A DNA stretch of 64,000 nt from Xiphydria camelus. Lineage: Eukaryota; Arthropoda; Insecta; Hymenoptera; Xiphydriidae. How positions within the stretch are numbered: the first letter of the stretch is position 1; each line of letters begins with the position of its first letter. The DNA is taken from positions 568,001-632,000 of the forward strand of contig OY783197.1 of the NCBI GenBank assembly GCA_963678675.1, given 5' to 3'. Of the stretch, positions 39,501 through 51,852 are shown in pieces. Under the pieces are notes generated by a model that worked only from the letters and a program-made list of their open reading frames with translations, was not told where the DNA came from and searched no databases. The translations under genes were made by a program, and so were the position numbers.

Positions 39501-42500
39501 CACTAAGATTCTTATTATAGAATTCTACTATAAAATTTTTATAAGTATTTAATCCTATTATATTCATATATAGAGTCCTACACTAAGATTCTTATTATAG
39601 AATCCTATTATAAAATTTTTATAAGTATTTAATCCTATTATATTCATATATAGAGTCCTACAGTAAGATTCTTATTATAGAATTCTATTATAAGATTTTT
39701 ATAAGTATTTAATCCTATTATATTCATATATAGAGTCCTACAGTCAGATTCTTATTATAGAATCCTATTATAAAATTTTTATAAGTATTTAATCCTACTA
39801 GATTCTTATTATAGAGTCCTACAGTAAGATTCTTATTATAGAATTCTATTATAAAATTTTTATAAGTATTAATCCTATTATATTCATATATAGAGTCCTA
39901 CAGTAAGATTCTTATTATAGAATTCTATTATAAAATGTTTATAAGTATAGAATCCTATTATTATAGATTATTAAATAAAGTCCTATTATCAGATTAATTT
40001 ATAAAGTTATTATTTGATTATTATTATAGAATTCTATTATAAAATTTTTATAAGTATTTAATCCTATTAGATTCTTATTATAGAGTCCTACACTAAGATT
40101 CTTATTATAGAATCCTATTATAAAATTTTTATAAGTATTTAATCCTACTAGATTCTTATTATAGAATTCTATTATAAAATTTCTATAAGTATTGAATCCT
40201 ATTATATTCATATATAGAGTCCTACAGTAAGATTCTTATTATAGAATTCTATTATAAAATGTTTATAAGTATAGAATCCTATTATTATAGCTTATTAAAT
40301 AAAGTCCTATTATCAGATTAATTTATAAAGTTATTATTTGATTATTATTATAGAATTCTATTATAAAATTTTTATAAGTATTTAATCCTATTAGATTCTT
40401 ATTATAGAGTCCTACACTAAGATTCTTATTATAGAATTCTATTATAAAATTTTTATAAGTATTTAATCCTATTATATTCATATATAGAGTCCTACAGTAA
40501 GATTCTTATTATAGAATTCTGTTATAAAATTTTTATAAGTATTTAATCCTATTATATTCATATATAGAGTCCTACACTAAGATTCTTATTATAGAATCCT
40601 ATTATAAAATTTTTATAAGTATTTAATCCTATTATATTCATATATAGAGTCCTACAGTAAGATTCTTATTATAGAATTCTATTATAAGATTTTTATAAGT
40701 ATTTAATCCTATTATATTCATATATAGAGTCCTACAGTCAGATTCTTATTATAGAATCCTATTATAAAATTTTTATAAGTATTTAATCCTACTAGATTCT
40801 TATTATAGAGTCCTACAGTAAGATTCTTATTATAGAATTCTATTATAAAATGTTTATAAGTATAGAATCCTATTATTATAGCTTATTAAATAAAGTCCTA
40901 TTATCAGATTAATTTATAAAGTTATTATTTGATTATTATTATAGAATTCTATTATAAAATTTTTATAAGTATTTAATCCTATTATATTCATATATAGAGT
41001 CCTACAGTAAGATTCTTATTATAGAATTGTTATAAAATTTTTATAAGTATTTAATCCTATTATATTCATATATAGAGTCCTACAGTAAGATTCTTATTAT
41101 AGAATTCTGTTATAAAATTTTTATAAGTATTTAATCCTATTATATTCATACATAGAGTCCTACAGTAAGATTCTTATTATAGAATTCTGTTATAAAATTT
41201 TTATAAGTATTTAATCCTATTATATTCATATATAGAGTCCTACACTAAGATTCTTATTATAGAATTCTACTATAAAATTTTTATAAGTATTTAATCCTAT
41301 TATATTCATATATAGAGTCCTACACTAAGATTCTTATTATAGAATCCTATTATAAAATTTTTATAAGTATTTAATCCTACTAGATTCTTATTATAGAATT
41401 CTATTATAAAATTTCTATAAGTATTGAATCCTATTATATTCATATATAGAGTCCTACAGTAAGATTCTTATTATAGAATTCTGTTATAAAATTTTTATAA
41501 GTATTTAATCCTATTATATTCATATATAGAGTCCTACACTAAGATTCTTATTATAGAATCCTATTATAAAATTTTTATAAGTATTTAATCCTACTAGATT
41601 CTTATTATAGAGTCCTACAGTAAGATTCTTATTATAGAATTCTATTATAAAATGTTTATAAGTATAGAATCCTATTATTATAGCTTATTAAATAAAGTCC
41701 TATTATCAGATTAATTTATAAAGTTATTATTTGATTATTATTATAGAATTCTATTATAAAATTTTTATAAGTATTTAATCCTATTATATTCATATATAGA
41801 GTCCTACAGTAAGATTCTTATTATAGAATTCTATTATAAAATTTTTATAAGTATTTAATCCTATTAGATTCTTATTATAGAGTCCTACACTAAGATTCTT
41901 ATTATAGAATCCTATTATAAAATTTTTATAAGTATTTAATCCTACTAGATTCTTATTATAGAATTCTATTATAAAATTTCTATAAGTATTGAATCCTATT
42001 ATATTCATATATAGAGTCCTACAGTAAGATTCTTATTATAGAATCCTATTATAAAATTTTTATAAGTATTTAATCCTACTAGATTCTTATTATAGAGTCC
42101 TACAGTAAGATTCTTATTATAGAATTCTATTATAAAATGTTTATAAGTATAGAATCCTATTATTATAGCTTATTAAATAAAGTCCTATTATCAGATTAAT
42201 TTATAAAGTTATTATTTGATTATTATTATAGAATTCTATTATAAAATTTTTATAAGTATTTAATCCTATTAGATTCTTATTATAGAGTCCTACACTAAGA
42301 TTCTTATTATAGAATTCTATTATAAAATTTTTATAAGTATTTAATCCTACTATATTCATATATAGAGTCCTACACTAAGATTCTTATTATAGAATCCTAT
42401 TATAAAATTTTTATAAGTATTTAATCCTATTATATTCATATATAGAGTCCTACAGTAAGATTCTTATTATAGAATTCTATTATAAGATTTTTATAAGTAT

Positions 42501-45500
42501 TTAATCCTATTATATTCATATATAGAGTCCTACAGTCAGATTCTTATTATAGAATCCTATTATAAAATTTTTATAAGTATTTAATCCTACTAGATTCTTA
42601 TTATAGAGTCCTACAGTAAGATTCTTATTATAGAATTCTATTATAAAATGTTTATAAGTATAGAATCCTATTATTATAGCTTATTAAATAAAGTCCTATT
42701 ATCAGATTAATTTATAAAGTTATTATTTGATTATTATTATAGAATTCTATTATAAAATTTTTATAAGTATTTAATCCTATTATATTCATATATAGAGTCC
42801 TACAGTAAGATTCTTATTATAGAATTGTTATAAAATTTTTATAAGTATTTAATCCTATTATATTCATATATAGAGTCCTACAGTAAGATTCTTATTATAG
42901 AATTCTGTTATAAAATTTTTATAAGTATTTAATCCTATTATATTCATATATAGAGTCCTACACTAAGATTCTTATTATAGAATTCTACTATAAAATTTTT
43001 ATAAGTATTTAATCCTATTATATTCATATATAGAGTCCTACAGTAAGATTCTTATTATAGAATTCTATTATAAAATTTTTATAAGTATTTAATCCTACTA
43101 GATTTTTATTATAGAGTCCTACAGTAAGATTCTTATTATAGCACACTATTATAAAATTTTTATAAGTATAGAATCCTATTATTATAGCTTATTAAATAAA
43201 GTCCTATTATCAGATTAATTTATAAAGTTATTATTTGATTATTATTATAGAATTCTATTATAAAATTTTTATAAGTATTTAATCCTATTAGATTCTTATT
43301 ATAGAGTCCTACACTAAGATTCTTATTATAGAATTCTATTATAAAATTTTTATAAGTATTTAATCCTATTATATTCATATATAGAGTCCTACAGTAAGAT
43401 TCTTATTATAGAATTCTGTTATAAAATTTTTATAAGTATTTAATCCTATTATATTCATATATAGAGTCCTACACTAAGATTCTTATTATAGAATTCTACT
43501 ATAAAATTTTTATAAGTATTTAATCCTATTATATTCATATATAGAGTCCTACAGTAAGATTCTTATTATAGAATTCTATTATAAAATTTTTATAAGTATT
43601 TAATCCTATTATATTCATATATAGAGTCCTACACTAAGATTCTTATTATAGAATCCTATTATAAAATTTTTATAAGTATTTAATCCTATTATATTCATAT
43701 ATAGAGTCCTACAGTAAGATTTTTATTATAGAATTCTATTATAAAATTTTTATAAGTATTTAATCCTACTAGATTCTTATTATAGAGTCCTACAGTAAGA
43801 TTCTTATTATAGAATTCTGTTATAAAATTTTTATAAGTATTTAATCCTATTATATTCATATATAGAGTCCTACACTAAGATTCTTATTATAGAATTCTAC
43901 TATAAAATTTTTATAAGTATTTAATCCTATTATATTCATATATAGAGTCCTACACTAAGATTCTTATTATAGAATCCTATTATAAAATTTTTATAAGTAT
44001 TTAATCCTATTATATTCATATATAGAGTCCTACAGTAAGATTCTTATTATAGAATTCTACTATAAGATTTTTATAAGTATTTAATCCTATTATATTCATA
44101 TATAGAGTCCTACAGTCAGATTCTTATTATAGAATTCTATTATAAAATGTTTATAAGTATAGAATCCTATTATTATAGATTATTAAATAAAGTCCTATTA
44201 TCAGATTAATTTATAAAGTTATTATTTGATTATTATTATAGAATTCTATTATAAAATTTTTATAAGTATTTAATCCTATTAGATTCTTATTATAGAGTCC
44301 TACACTAAGATTCTTATTATAGAATCCTATTATAAAATTTTTATAAGTATTTAATCCTACTAGATTCTTATTATAGAATTCTATTATAAAATTTCTATAA
44401 GTATTGAATCCTATTATATTCATATATAGAGTCCTACAGTAAGATTCTTATTATAGAATCCTATTATAAAATTTTTATAAGTATTTAATCCTACTAGATT
44501 CTTATTATAGAGTCCTACAGTAAGATTCTTATTATAGAATTCTATTATAAAATGTTTATAAGTATAGAATCCTATTATTATAGCTTATTAAATAAAGTCC
44601 TATTATCAGATTAATTTATAAAGTTATTATTTGATTATTATTATAGAATTCTATTATAAAATTTTTATAAGTATTTAATCCTATTAGATTCTTATTATAG
44701 AGTCCTACACTAAGATTCTTATTATAGAATTCTATTATAAAATTTTTATAAGTATTTAATCCTATTATATTCATATATAGAGTCCTACAGTAAGATTCTT
44801 ATTATAGAATTCTGTTATAAAATTTTTATAAGTATTTAATCCTACTATATTCATATATAGAGTCCTACACTAAGATTCTTATTATAGAATCCTATTATAA
44901 AATTTTTATAAGTATTTAATCCTATTATATTCATATATAGAGTCCTACAGTAAGATTCTTATTATAGAATTCTATTATAAGATTTTTATAAGTATTTAAT
45001 CCTATTATATTCATATATAGAGTCCTACAGTCAGATTCTTATTATAGAATCCTATTATAAAATTTTTATAAGTATTTAATCCTACTAGATTCTTATTATA
45101 GAGTCCTACAGTAAGATTCTTATTATAGAATTCTATTATAAAATGTTTATAAGTATAGAATCCTATTATTATAGCTTATTAAATAAAGTCCTATTATCAG
45201 ATTAATTTATAAAGTTATTATTTGATTATTATTATAGAATTCTATTATAAAATTTTTATAAGTATTTAATCCTATTATATTCATATATAGAGTCCTACAG
45301 TAAGATTCTTATTATAGAATTGTTATAAAATTTTTATAAGTATTTAATCCTATTATATTCATATATAGAGTCCTACAGTAAGATTCTTATTATAGAATTC
45401 TGTTATAAAATTTTTATAAGTATTTAATCCTATTATATTCATATATAGAGTCCTACACTAAGATTCTTATTATAGAATTCTACTATAAAATTTTTATAAG

Positions 45501-47330
45501 TATTTAATCCTATTATATTCATATATAGAGTCCTACAGTAAGATTCTTATTATAGAATTCTATTATAAAATTTTTATAAGTATTTAATCCTACTAGATTT
45601 TTATTATAGAGTCCTACAGTAAGATTCTTATTATAGCACACTATTATAAAATTTTTATAAGTATAGAATCCTATTATTATAGCTTATTAAATAAAGTCCT
45701 ATTATCAGATTAATTTATAAAGTTATTATTTGATTATTATTATAGAATTCTATTATAAAATTTTTATAAGTATTTAATCCTATTAGATTCTTATTATAGA
45801 GTCCTACACTAAGATTCTTATTATAGAATTCTATTATAAAATTTTTATAAGTATTTAATCCTATTATATTCATATATAGAGTCCTACAGTAAGATTCTTA
45901 TTATAGAATTCTGTTATAAAATTTTTATAAGTATTTAATCCTATTATATTCATATATAGAGTCCTACACTAAGATTCTTATTATAGAATTCTACTATAAA
46001 ATTTTTATAAGTATTTAATCCTATTATATTCATATATAGAGTCCTACAGTAAGATTCTTATTATAGAATTCTATTATAAAATTTTTATAAGTATTTAATC
46101 CTATTATATTCATATATAGAGTCCTACAGTAAGATTCTTATTATAGAATTCTATTATAAAATGTTTATAAGTATAGAATCCTATTATTATAGCTTATTAA
46201 ATAAAGTCCTATTATCAGATTAATTTATAAAGTTATTATTTGATTATTATTATAGAATTCTATTATAAAATTTTTATAAGTATTTAATCCTATTAGATTC
46301 TTATTATAGAGTCCTACACTAAGATTCTTATTATAGAATTCTATTATAAAATTTTTATAAGTATTTAATCCTACTAGATTCTTATTATAGAGTCCTACAC
46401 TAAGATTCTTATTATAGAATCCTATTATAAAATTTTTATAAGTATTTAATCCTACTAGATTCTTATTATAGAATTCTATTATAAAATTTCTATAAGTATT
46501 GAATCCTATTATATTCATATATAGAGTCCTACAGTAAGATTCTTATTATAGAATCCTATTATAAAATTTTTATAAGTATTTAATCCTACTAGATTCTTAT
46601 TATAGAGTCCTACAGTAAGATTCTTATTATAGAATTCTATTATAAAATGTTTATAAGTATAGAATCCTATTATTATAGCTTATTAAATAAAGTCCTATTA
46701 TCAGATTAATTTATAAAGTTATTATTTGATTATTATTATAGAATTCTATTATAAAATTTTTATAAGTATTTAATCCTATTAGATTCTTATTATAGAGTCC
46801 TACACTAAGATTCTTATTATAGAATTCTATTATAAAATTTTTATAAGTATTTAATCCTATTATATTCATATATAGAGTCCTACAGTAAGATTCTTATTAT
46901 AGAATTCTGTTATAAAATTTTTATAAGTATTTAATCCTATTATATTCATATATAGAGTCCTACACTAAGATTCTTATTATAGAATCCTATTATAAAATTT
47001 TTATAAGTATTTAATCCTATTATATTCATATATAGAGTCCTACAGTAAGATTCTTATTATAGAATTCTATTATAAGATTTTTATAAGTATTTAATCCTAT
47101 TATATTCATATATAGAGTCCTACAGTCAGATTCTTATTATAGAATCCTATTATAAAATTTTTATAAGTATTTAATCCTACTAGATTCTTATTATAGAGTC
47201 CTACAGTAAGATTCTTATTATAGAATTCTATTATAAAATGTTTATAAGTATAGAATCCTATTATTATAGCTTATTAAATAAAGTCCTATTATCAGATTAA
47301 TTTATAAAGTTATTATTTGATTATTATTAT
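15536..47330. repeat. Satellite core: higher-order repeats with a marker monomer
   Basis: A longer monomer variant recurs 58 times here. It carries AGCTTATTAAATAAAGTCC, or AGATTATTAA instead, then TATCAGATTAATTTATAAAG and a 24-bp insertion relative to the normal monomer. Measured between successive ATCAGATTAA sites, spacing falls into a few classes: about 324, 350, 405, 485, 508-511, 588-591, 660-699, 747, 802-827 and 991 bp. Most classes differ by one monomer (80-81 bp). The commonest is 591, and the mean is about 556 bp. Sites include 15,571, 16,162, 16,753, 19,327, 24,132, 32,347, 42,701 and 47,291. Confidence 0.9.
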
Positions 47331-49683
47331 AGAATTCTATTATAAAATTTTTATAAGTATTTAATCCTATTATATTCATATATAGAGTCCTACAGTAAGA
47401 TTCTTATTATAGAATTGTTATAAAATTTTTATAAGTATTTAATCCTATTATATTCATATATAGAGTCCTACAGTAAGATTCTTATTATAGAATTCTGTTA
47501 TAAAATTTTTATAAGTATTTAATCCTATTATATTCATATATAGAGTCCTACACTAAGATTCTTATTATAGAATTCTACTATAAAATTTTTATAAGTATTT
47601 AATCCTATTATATTCATATATAGAGTCCTACAGTAAGATTCTTATTATAGAATTCTATTATAAAATTTTTATAAGTATTTAATCCTACTAGATTTTTATT
47701 ATAGAGTCCTACAGTAAGATTCTTATTATAGCACACTATTATAAAATTTTTATAAGTATTTAATCCTACTAGATTTTTATTATAGAGTCCTACAGTAAGA
47801 TTCTTATTATAGCACACTATTATAAAATTTTTATAAGTATTTAATCCTACTAGATTCTTATTATAGAATTTTTATAAGTATAGAATCCTATTATAGAGTC
47901 CTACTATAAGATTCTTATTATAGAATTCTATTATAAAATTTTTATAAGTATAGAATCCTATTATATTCATATATAGAGTCCTACAGTAAGATTCTTATTA
48001 TAAAATTTTTATAAGTATAGAATCCTATTATATTCATATATAGAGTCCTACAGTAAGATTCTTATTATAGAATCCTATTATAAAATTTTTATAAGTATTT
48101 AATCCTACTAGATTCTTATTATAGAGAGTCCTACTATAAGATTCTTATTATACAATTCTACTATAAAATATTTATAAGTATTTAATCCTATTAGATTCTT
48201 ATTATAGAGTCCTACTATAAGATTCTTATCATAGAATTCTATTATAAAATTTTTATAAGTATAGAATCCTATTATATTCATATATAGAGTCCTACTATAA
48301 GATTCTTATTATAGAATTCTATTATAAAATTTTTATAAGTATTGAATCCTACTATAGATTCTTATAATAGAGTCCTACAGTAAGATTCTTATTATAGAAT
48401 CCTATTATAAAATTTTTATAAGTATTTAATCCTATTAGATTCATATATAGAGTTCTACAGTAAAATTGTTATTATAGCATTCTATTATAAAATTTTTATA
48501 AGTATTTAATCCTATTAGATTGTTATTATAGAATCCTATTATAAGATTTTTATAAGTATTTAATCCTACTAGATTCTTATTATAGAATTCTATTATAAAA
48601 TTTTTATAAGTATAGAATCCTATTATATTCATATATAGAGTCCTACAGTAAGATTCTTATTATAGAATTATATTATAAAATTTCTATAAGTATTGAATCC
48701 TACTATAGATTCTTATTATAGAATTATATTATAAAATATTTATAAGTATTTAATCCTACTAGATTCTTATTATAGAATGCTATTATAAAATCTTTATAAG
48801 TATTTAATCATACTAGATTCTTATTATAGAATTCTATTATAAAATTTTTATAAGTATTTAATCCTATTATATTCGTATTATAGAATTCTATTATAAAATT
48901 TTTATAAGTATTTAATCCTATTAGATTCTTATTATAGAGTCCTACAGTAAGATTTTTATTATAGAATTATATTATAAAATTTCTATAAGTATTGAATCCT
49001 ACTATAGATTCTTATTATAGAATTCTATTATAAAATATTTATAAGTATTTAATCCTATTAGATTCTTATTATAGAGTCCTACTATAAGATTGTTATTATA
49101 GAATTCTATTATAAAATGTCTATAAGTATAGAATCCTATTATTAGATTATTAAATAAAGTGCTATTATCAGATTCATTTATAGAGTTATTATTTGATTAT
49201 TATTATACAATTCTATTATAAAATTTTTATAAGTATTTAATCCTACTAGATTCTTATTATAGAGAGTCCTACTATAAGATTCTTATTATACAATTCTACT
49301 ATAAAATATTTATAAGTATTTAATCCTATTAGATTCTTATTATAGAGTCCTACTATAAGATTCTTATCATAGAATTCTATTATAAAATGTTTATAAGTAT
49401 AGAATCCTATTATTATAGATTATTAAATAAAGTCCTATTATCAGATTAATTTATAGAGTTATTATTTGATTATTATTATAGAATTCTATTATAAAATTTT
49501 TATAAGTATTTAATCCTACTAGATTCTTATTATAGAGTCCTACAGTAAAATTCTTATTATAGCATTCTATTATAAAATTTTTATAAGTATTTAATCCTAC
49601 TAGATTCTTATTATAGAATTCTGTTATAAAATTTGTATATGTATTGAATCCTATTAGATTCTTATTATAGAATTCTATAATAA
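47331..49683. repeat. Satellite right edge, degenerate monomers
   Basis: Monomers here carry more private substitutions and truncations, such as shortened TTATTATAGAATTTTTATAAG joints, CAATTC and GCATTC variants and doubled AGAGAG. Only two marker monomers occur, at 49,167 and 49,440, and the first is mutated. This is the usual appearance of an array edge escaping homogenisation. Confidence 0.8.
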
Positions 49684-49904
49684 AAAATTCTTATTTTATT
49701 ATACGACGACATTATGACGACATTTATTATAGACGACAGTAATTAATTTTAGAAGAGAGCAAACCTAACCTTTTTAATTTTCGACTAAGGTTATTGTTAT
49801 TTTGTTTTATACACACTACTAGTAGTGTAACAAAAATATGGATGAAAACTCAGGTACAAACAATAGAAAGGTAATACTGTTTGGCGAACAAGGGTTGCAA
49901 ACGT
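49684..49904 (+). other. Unique AT-rich sequence between satellite and transposon remnant
   Basis: No gene is visible. A short palindrome ACACTACTAGTAGTGT lies near 49,812. A 104-codon frame opens at 49,838 and runs into the transposon remnant, where the coding strand is the opposite one, so it is a chance frame. Confidence 0.5.
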
Positions 49905-50015
49905 ACAGTCAGTTAAGTAAGAGCGTGTATGGCATTATTCATAAAGAAATTATTCAACAATGTTTTTTTTCCACATACATACGTTTGACATGTTCCAAGG
50001 CAATGCGCAATTATG

Positions 50016-50165
50016 TTAATAATGAGTCCAATCACCACCATCGATTATTGCTTGGCATCTCCGAGGCATACTATCCATCAAATTTTCGACGTATTCGCGG
50101 GGAAGTGCCTTCCAAACGCGTCGAATTTCTCGGGATAGCTGCTTCACAGTGAAGACACGTTTTCA
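50016..50165 (-). pseudogene. Tc1-like transposase C-terminal fragment, left arm
   Basis: The minus-strand frame contains WKALPREYVENLMDSMPRR and ends GGDWTHY then TAA (50,016-50,018). The NLMDSMPRRCQAII stretch is typical of the extreme C-terminus of Tc1-like transposases. The left arm keeps TGG where the right arm has TGA, so it probably preserves the original C-terminus. Everything upstream of the C-terminal 45-50 codons is absent. Confidence 0.75.
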
Positions 50166-50323
50166 TAAACAAGCAGAAGCTTCGACGAAAACGTGTCTTC
50201 ACTGTGAAGCAGCTATCCCGAGAAATTCGACACATTTGGAAGGCACTTCCCCGTAAATACGCCGAAAATTTGATGGATAGTATGCCTCGGAGATGCCAAG
50301 CAATAATCGATGGTGGTGATTGA
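50162..50323 (+). pseudogene. Tc1-like transposase C-terminal fragment, right arm
   Basis: The frame runs through REIRHIWKALPRKYAENLMD and SMPRRCQAIIDGGD to TGA at 50,321-50,323. Compared with the left arm, the stop replaces a tryptophan codon five codons from the end. About 50 codons remain of a protein that is normally about 340 residues. The frame is open, but there is no start codon or catalytic core. Confidence 0.78.
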
Positions 50324-50446
50324 ACTCATTATTAACCAAATTGTGCATTGCCTTGGACCATATCAAACGTATGTATGTTGAAAGAAACACATTGTTGAAT
50401 AATGTCTTTATGAATAATGCCGTACACGCTCTTACTTAACAGACTA

Positions 50447-50622
50447 TACTTACAATCTCACGTCCTTTATGGAAGGCTAATTGCCGGACGGATCGGAGTA
50501 AGCCATCCCCGCAGTGGCCAGCTTAATAAATACAGCTATACATGGAATACTAAGTCAGATTGTAAAGGGGAGAAATAACGGATTCCATATATAACCGTGT
50601 AAATCTGATACCTGGCTTGCCA
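50447..50622 (+). other. Unique sequence, nothing recognised
   Basis: Short non-coding linker with moderate GC content between the transposon dimer and the MITE. No repeat shared elsewhere in the window is apparent. Confidence 0.45.
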
Positions 50623-50841
50623 TGTACACCCGGGTTCACGGATTCTGAACATAGTGACTTTTAAAAATGTCATATTTCAATATACTAACCAATGAATAAT
50701 TAATTATCATGCTTTCATTAGCCAGGGCAAAGGCTGCATTAGCTAACGAATGTTTGACATTTAATTGCTAATTGGCTGTTACGTTTTAAAATTACATTTT
50801 GAAAAGTCATTATGTTCAGAATCCGTGAACCCGGGTGTACA
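50623..50841. mobile_element. MITE, TA target site, CACCCGGGTTCACGG termini
   Basis: The terminal inverted repeats are about 45 bp. The left one starts TA-CACCCGGGTTCACGG and the right one ends CCGTGAACCCGGGTG-TA. The centre carries ACCAATGAATAATTAATTAT and a CATGCTTTCATTAGC motif. A second member is at 59,712-59,936. The TA duplication suggests Tc1/mariner-type mobilisation. There is no coding capacity. Confidence 0.85.
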
Positions 50842-51400
50842 TCCGGGGCTACGGATTCTTCTTCTGGTTACTTTTGCAAAATGTTTCTATTATAGGTACC
50901 CTATATATTAATTACTCATTCAAATTTCTAACATTAGCATCAATATCTATAGCAGAAATAATGGATTCGGTTTTTGAACAGTAAAAATAACAATTAACAA
51001 ATTAAGAGAGGGGGGGGGCAGTTTTACTTCGACCAGGGTGTACACAATATCCTACAACAAATTAGGACAGTTATTTTGGATTAATCTATTTCTCCAGCCT
51101 TATACCATACTTGTAAAACGCTTGCGTGCTGGTTATTCTCAGTATAGCGCTATACCGCGTTTATACTGTGTTTGTAAAACCCGCCCTCATTCATAAGAGC
51201 AGCTAGTACGCCTGCGTCGGACTAAAAGTTTCCTGACAATCCGCAAACTTTTCTGACTGTGAGCAAACTCGTCTGACTCCTGCTGGAACAGCGGATTTGG
51301 AATCAGTGACTGTCACGTACTTCTTGCTGGAACGCGAGAATCTTAATGCGCATGCGCCTGACGTCCGCTGACAGTCTCTGACTCCTGCAGGAACAAACCT
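50842..51400 (+). other. Non-coding, possible degraded insertion
   Basis: A G-run lies near 51,009-51,018. CTGACTCCTGCTGGAAC near 51,274 recurs as CTGACTCCTGCAGGAAC near 51,379, giving a direct repeat about 105 bp apart. The paralogous site upstream of 61,626 lacks this sequence, so it is insertion-derived or replaced DNA. No gene is recognised. Confidence 0.4.
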
Positions 51401-51409
51401 AATACTTAC

Positions 51410-51477
51410 TTCTCGACATCAGCGAATCCGCGGAATATAGTACCGATGTCGTTCTTTCGTGTGCTCAATTCGATTGA
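51410..51477 (-). ncRNA. Putative exon D, right copy 1
   Basis: On the minus strand the acceptor ATTCTGTTACAG precedes TCAATCGAATTGAGC and the segment ends GTCGAGAA before the strong donor GTAAGTATT. It is 68 nt long. It is conserved at 61,635-61,702 and recognisable in inverted orientation at 1,021-1,101. The segmental copy 1 breaks off just beyond the donor. Confidence 0.45.
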
Positions 51478-51610
51478 CTGTAACAGAATTGAAATACCGA
51501 ATTAGACGTGCCGGCGATGCAACTTCTCGAACTCCTACGTATCGTATGAATCTCGGAAACACATTTATTTGAAACAAAATTCTCATTCATAATTAAAAAA
51601 CTGTATCAAC

Positions 51611-51715
51611 CTTTCGATCATCGATTCGTGGAGTGGGTGTTCTCCGACGATCATTTCCACAAGGACTCCAACTTGCAGAGTTGGACAGATTGTTTTCGTT
51701 GCCTACACGGGCGTT
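51611..51715 (-). ncRNA. Putative exon C, right copy 1
   Basis: Acceptor CTTTATACAG, then 105 nt ending GATGATCGAAAG before GTTGAT. If spliced after exon B, the frame of B continues for about 20 codons and then meets TGA. Copy 2 keeps the same frame and stop with two substitutions. The 3' border is shared with 616-687 on the left. Confidence 0.4.
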
Positions 51716-51852
51716 CTGTATAAAGTTAATTAAGTTAGTTAATGGTTTCGAGAATGTTATTCAATTTCACTATTGCAAATGTAATGAGAATACGATAATA
51801 AAAGGATATATTGCTTATTAACTTAAGGCAATGTTCTTTAATGTATTCTTAC

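Larger units (their letters stand above)
12397..49683. repeat. AT-rich 80-bp satellite array, 37 kb
   Basis: Head-to-tail monomers of 80 bp. Variants are 81 and 83 bp depending on whether the end is TATTCATATAT, CTAGATTCTTATTAT or TATAGATTCTTATTAT. The consensus monomer has 14 G/C in 80. It contains the 12-bp palindrome ATAGAATTCTAT, with an EcoRI site that is lost in the common GAATCC variant, and a TATAAAATTTTTATA near-palindrome. The borders with flanking DNA are sharp. Open frames of about 70 codons on the minus strand recur because the monomer lacks stops in one frame, and they are not genes. A centromeric or heterochromatic role is plausible for such an array but is not shown by the sequence. 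Confidence 0.97.
49905..50446. mobile_element. Inverted dimer of a Tc1-like transposon 3' end
   Basis: Two arms of about 255 bp are inverted copies of each other with roughly 90% identity (about 49,905-50,164 and 50,189-50,446). They are separated by a 24-nt centre. Each arm encodes the last part of a Tc1/mariner-superfamily transposase reading outward from the centre. Catalytic D/E positions, N-terminal DNA-binding domains and complete terminal inverted repeats are missing, so the element is non-autonomous and probably inert. It abuts the satellite edge. Confidence 0.8.

Noticed and set aside
19338..47817. Repeated ~70-codon minus-strand frames (Asn/Tyr/Ile-rich) in the satellite
   Set aside because: They are translations of the 80-bp monomer in its stop-free frame. 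They start and stop where variant or marker monomers occur and have no gene-like context.
12397..49683. Regularly spaced repeats suggesting a CRISPR array
   Set aside because: There are no unique spacers: the whole monomer repeats. The flanking DNA is eukaryotic and there are no cas genes.
49838..50152. 104-codon plus-strand frame next to the satellite
   Set aside because: It crosses the left transposon arm on the strand opposite to the transposase coding strand, so it is a shadow frame.
50838..51055. A further MITE directly after 50,841
   Set aside because: GTACATCCGGGGCTACGG and the inverted GTACACCCTGGTCGAAG ends resemble each other only partly, and the interior shows no inverted symmetry. 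Too weak to annotate.
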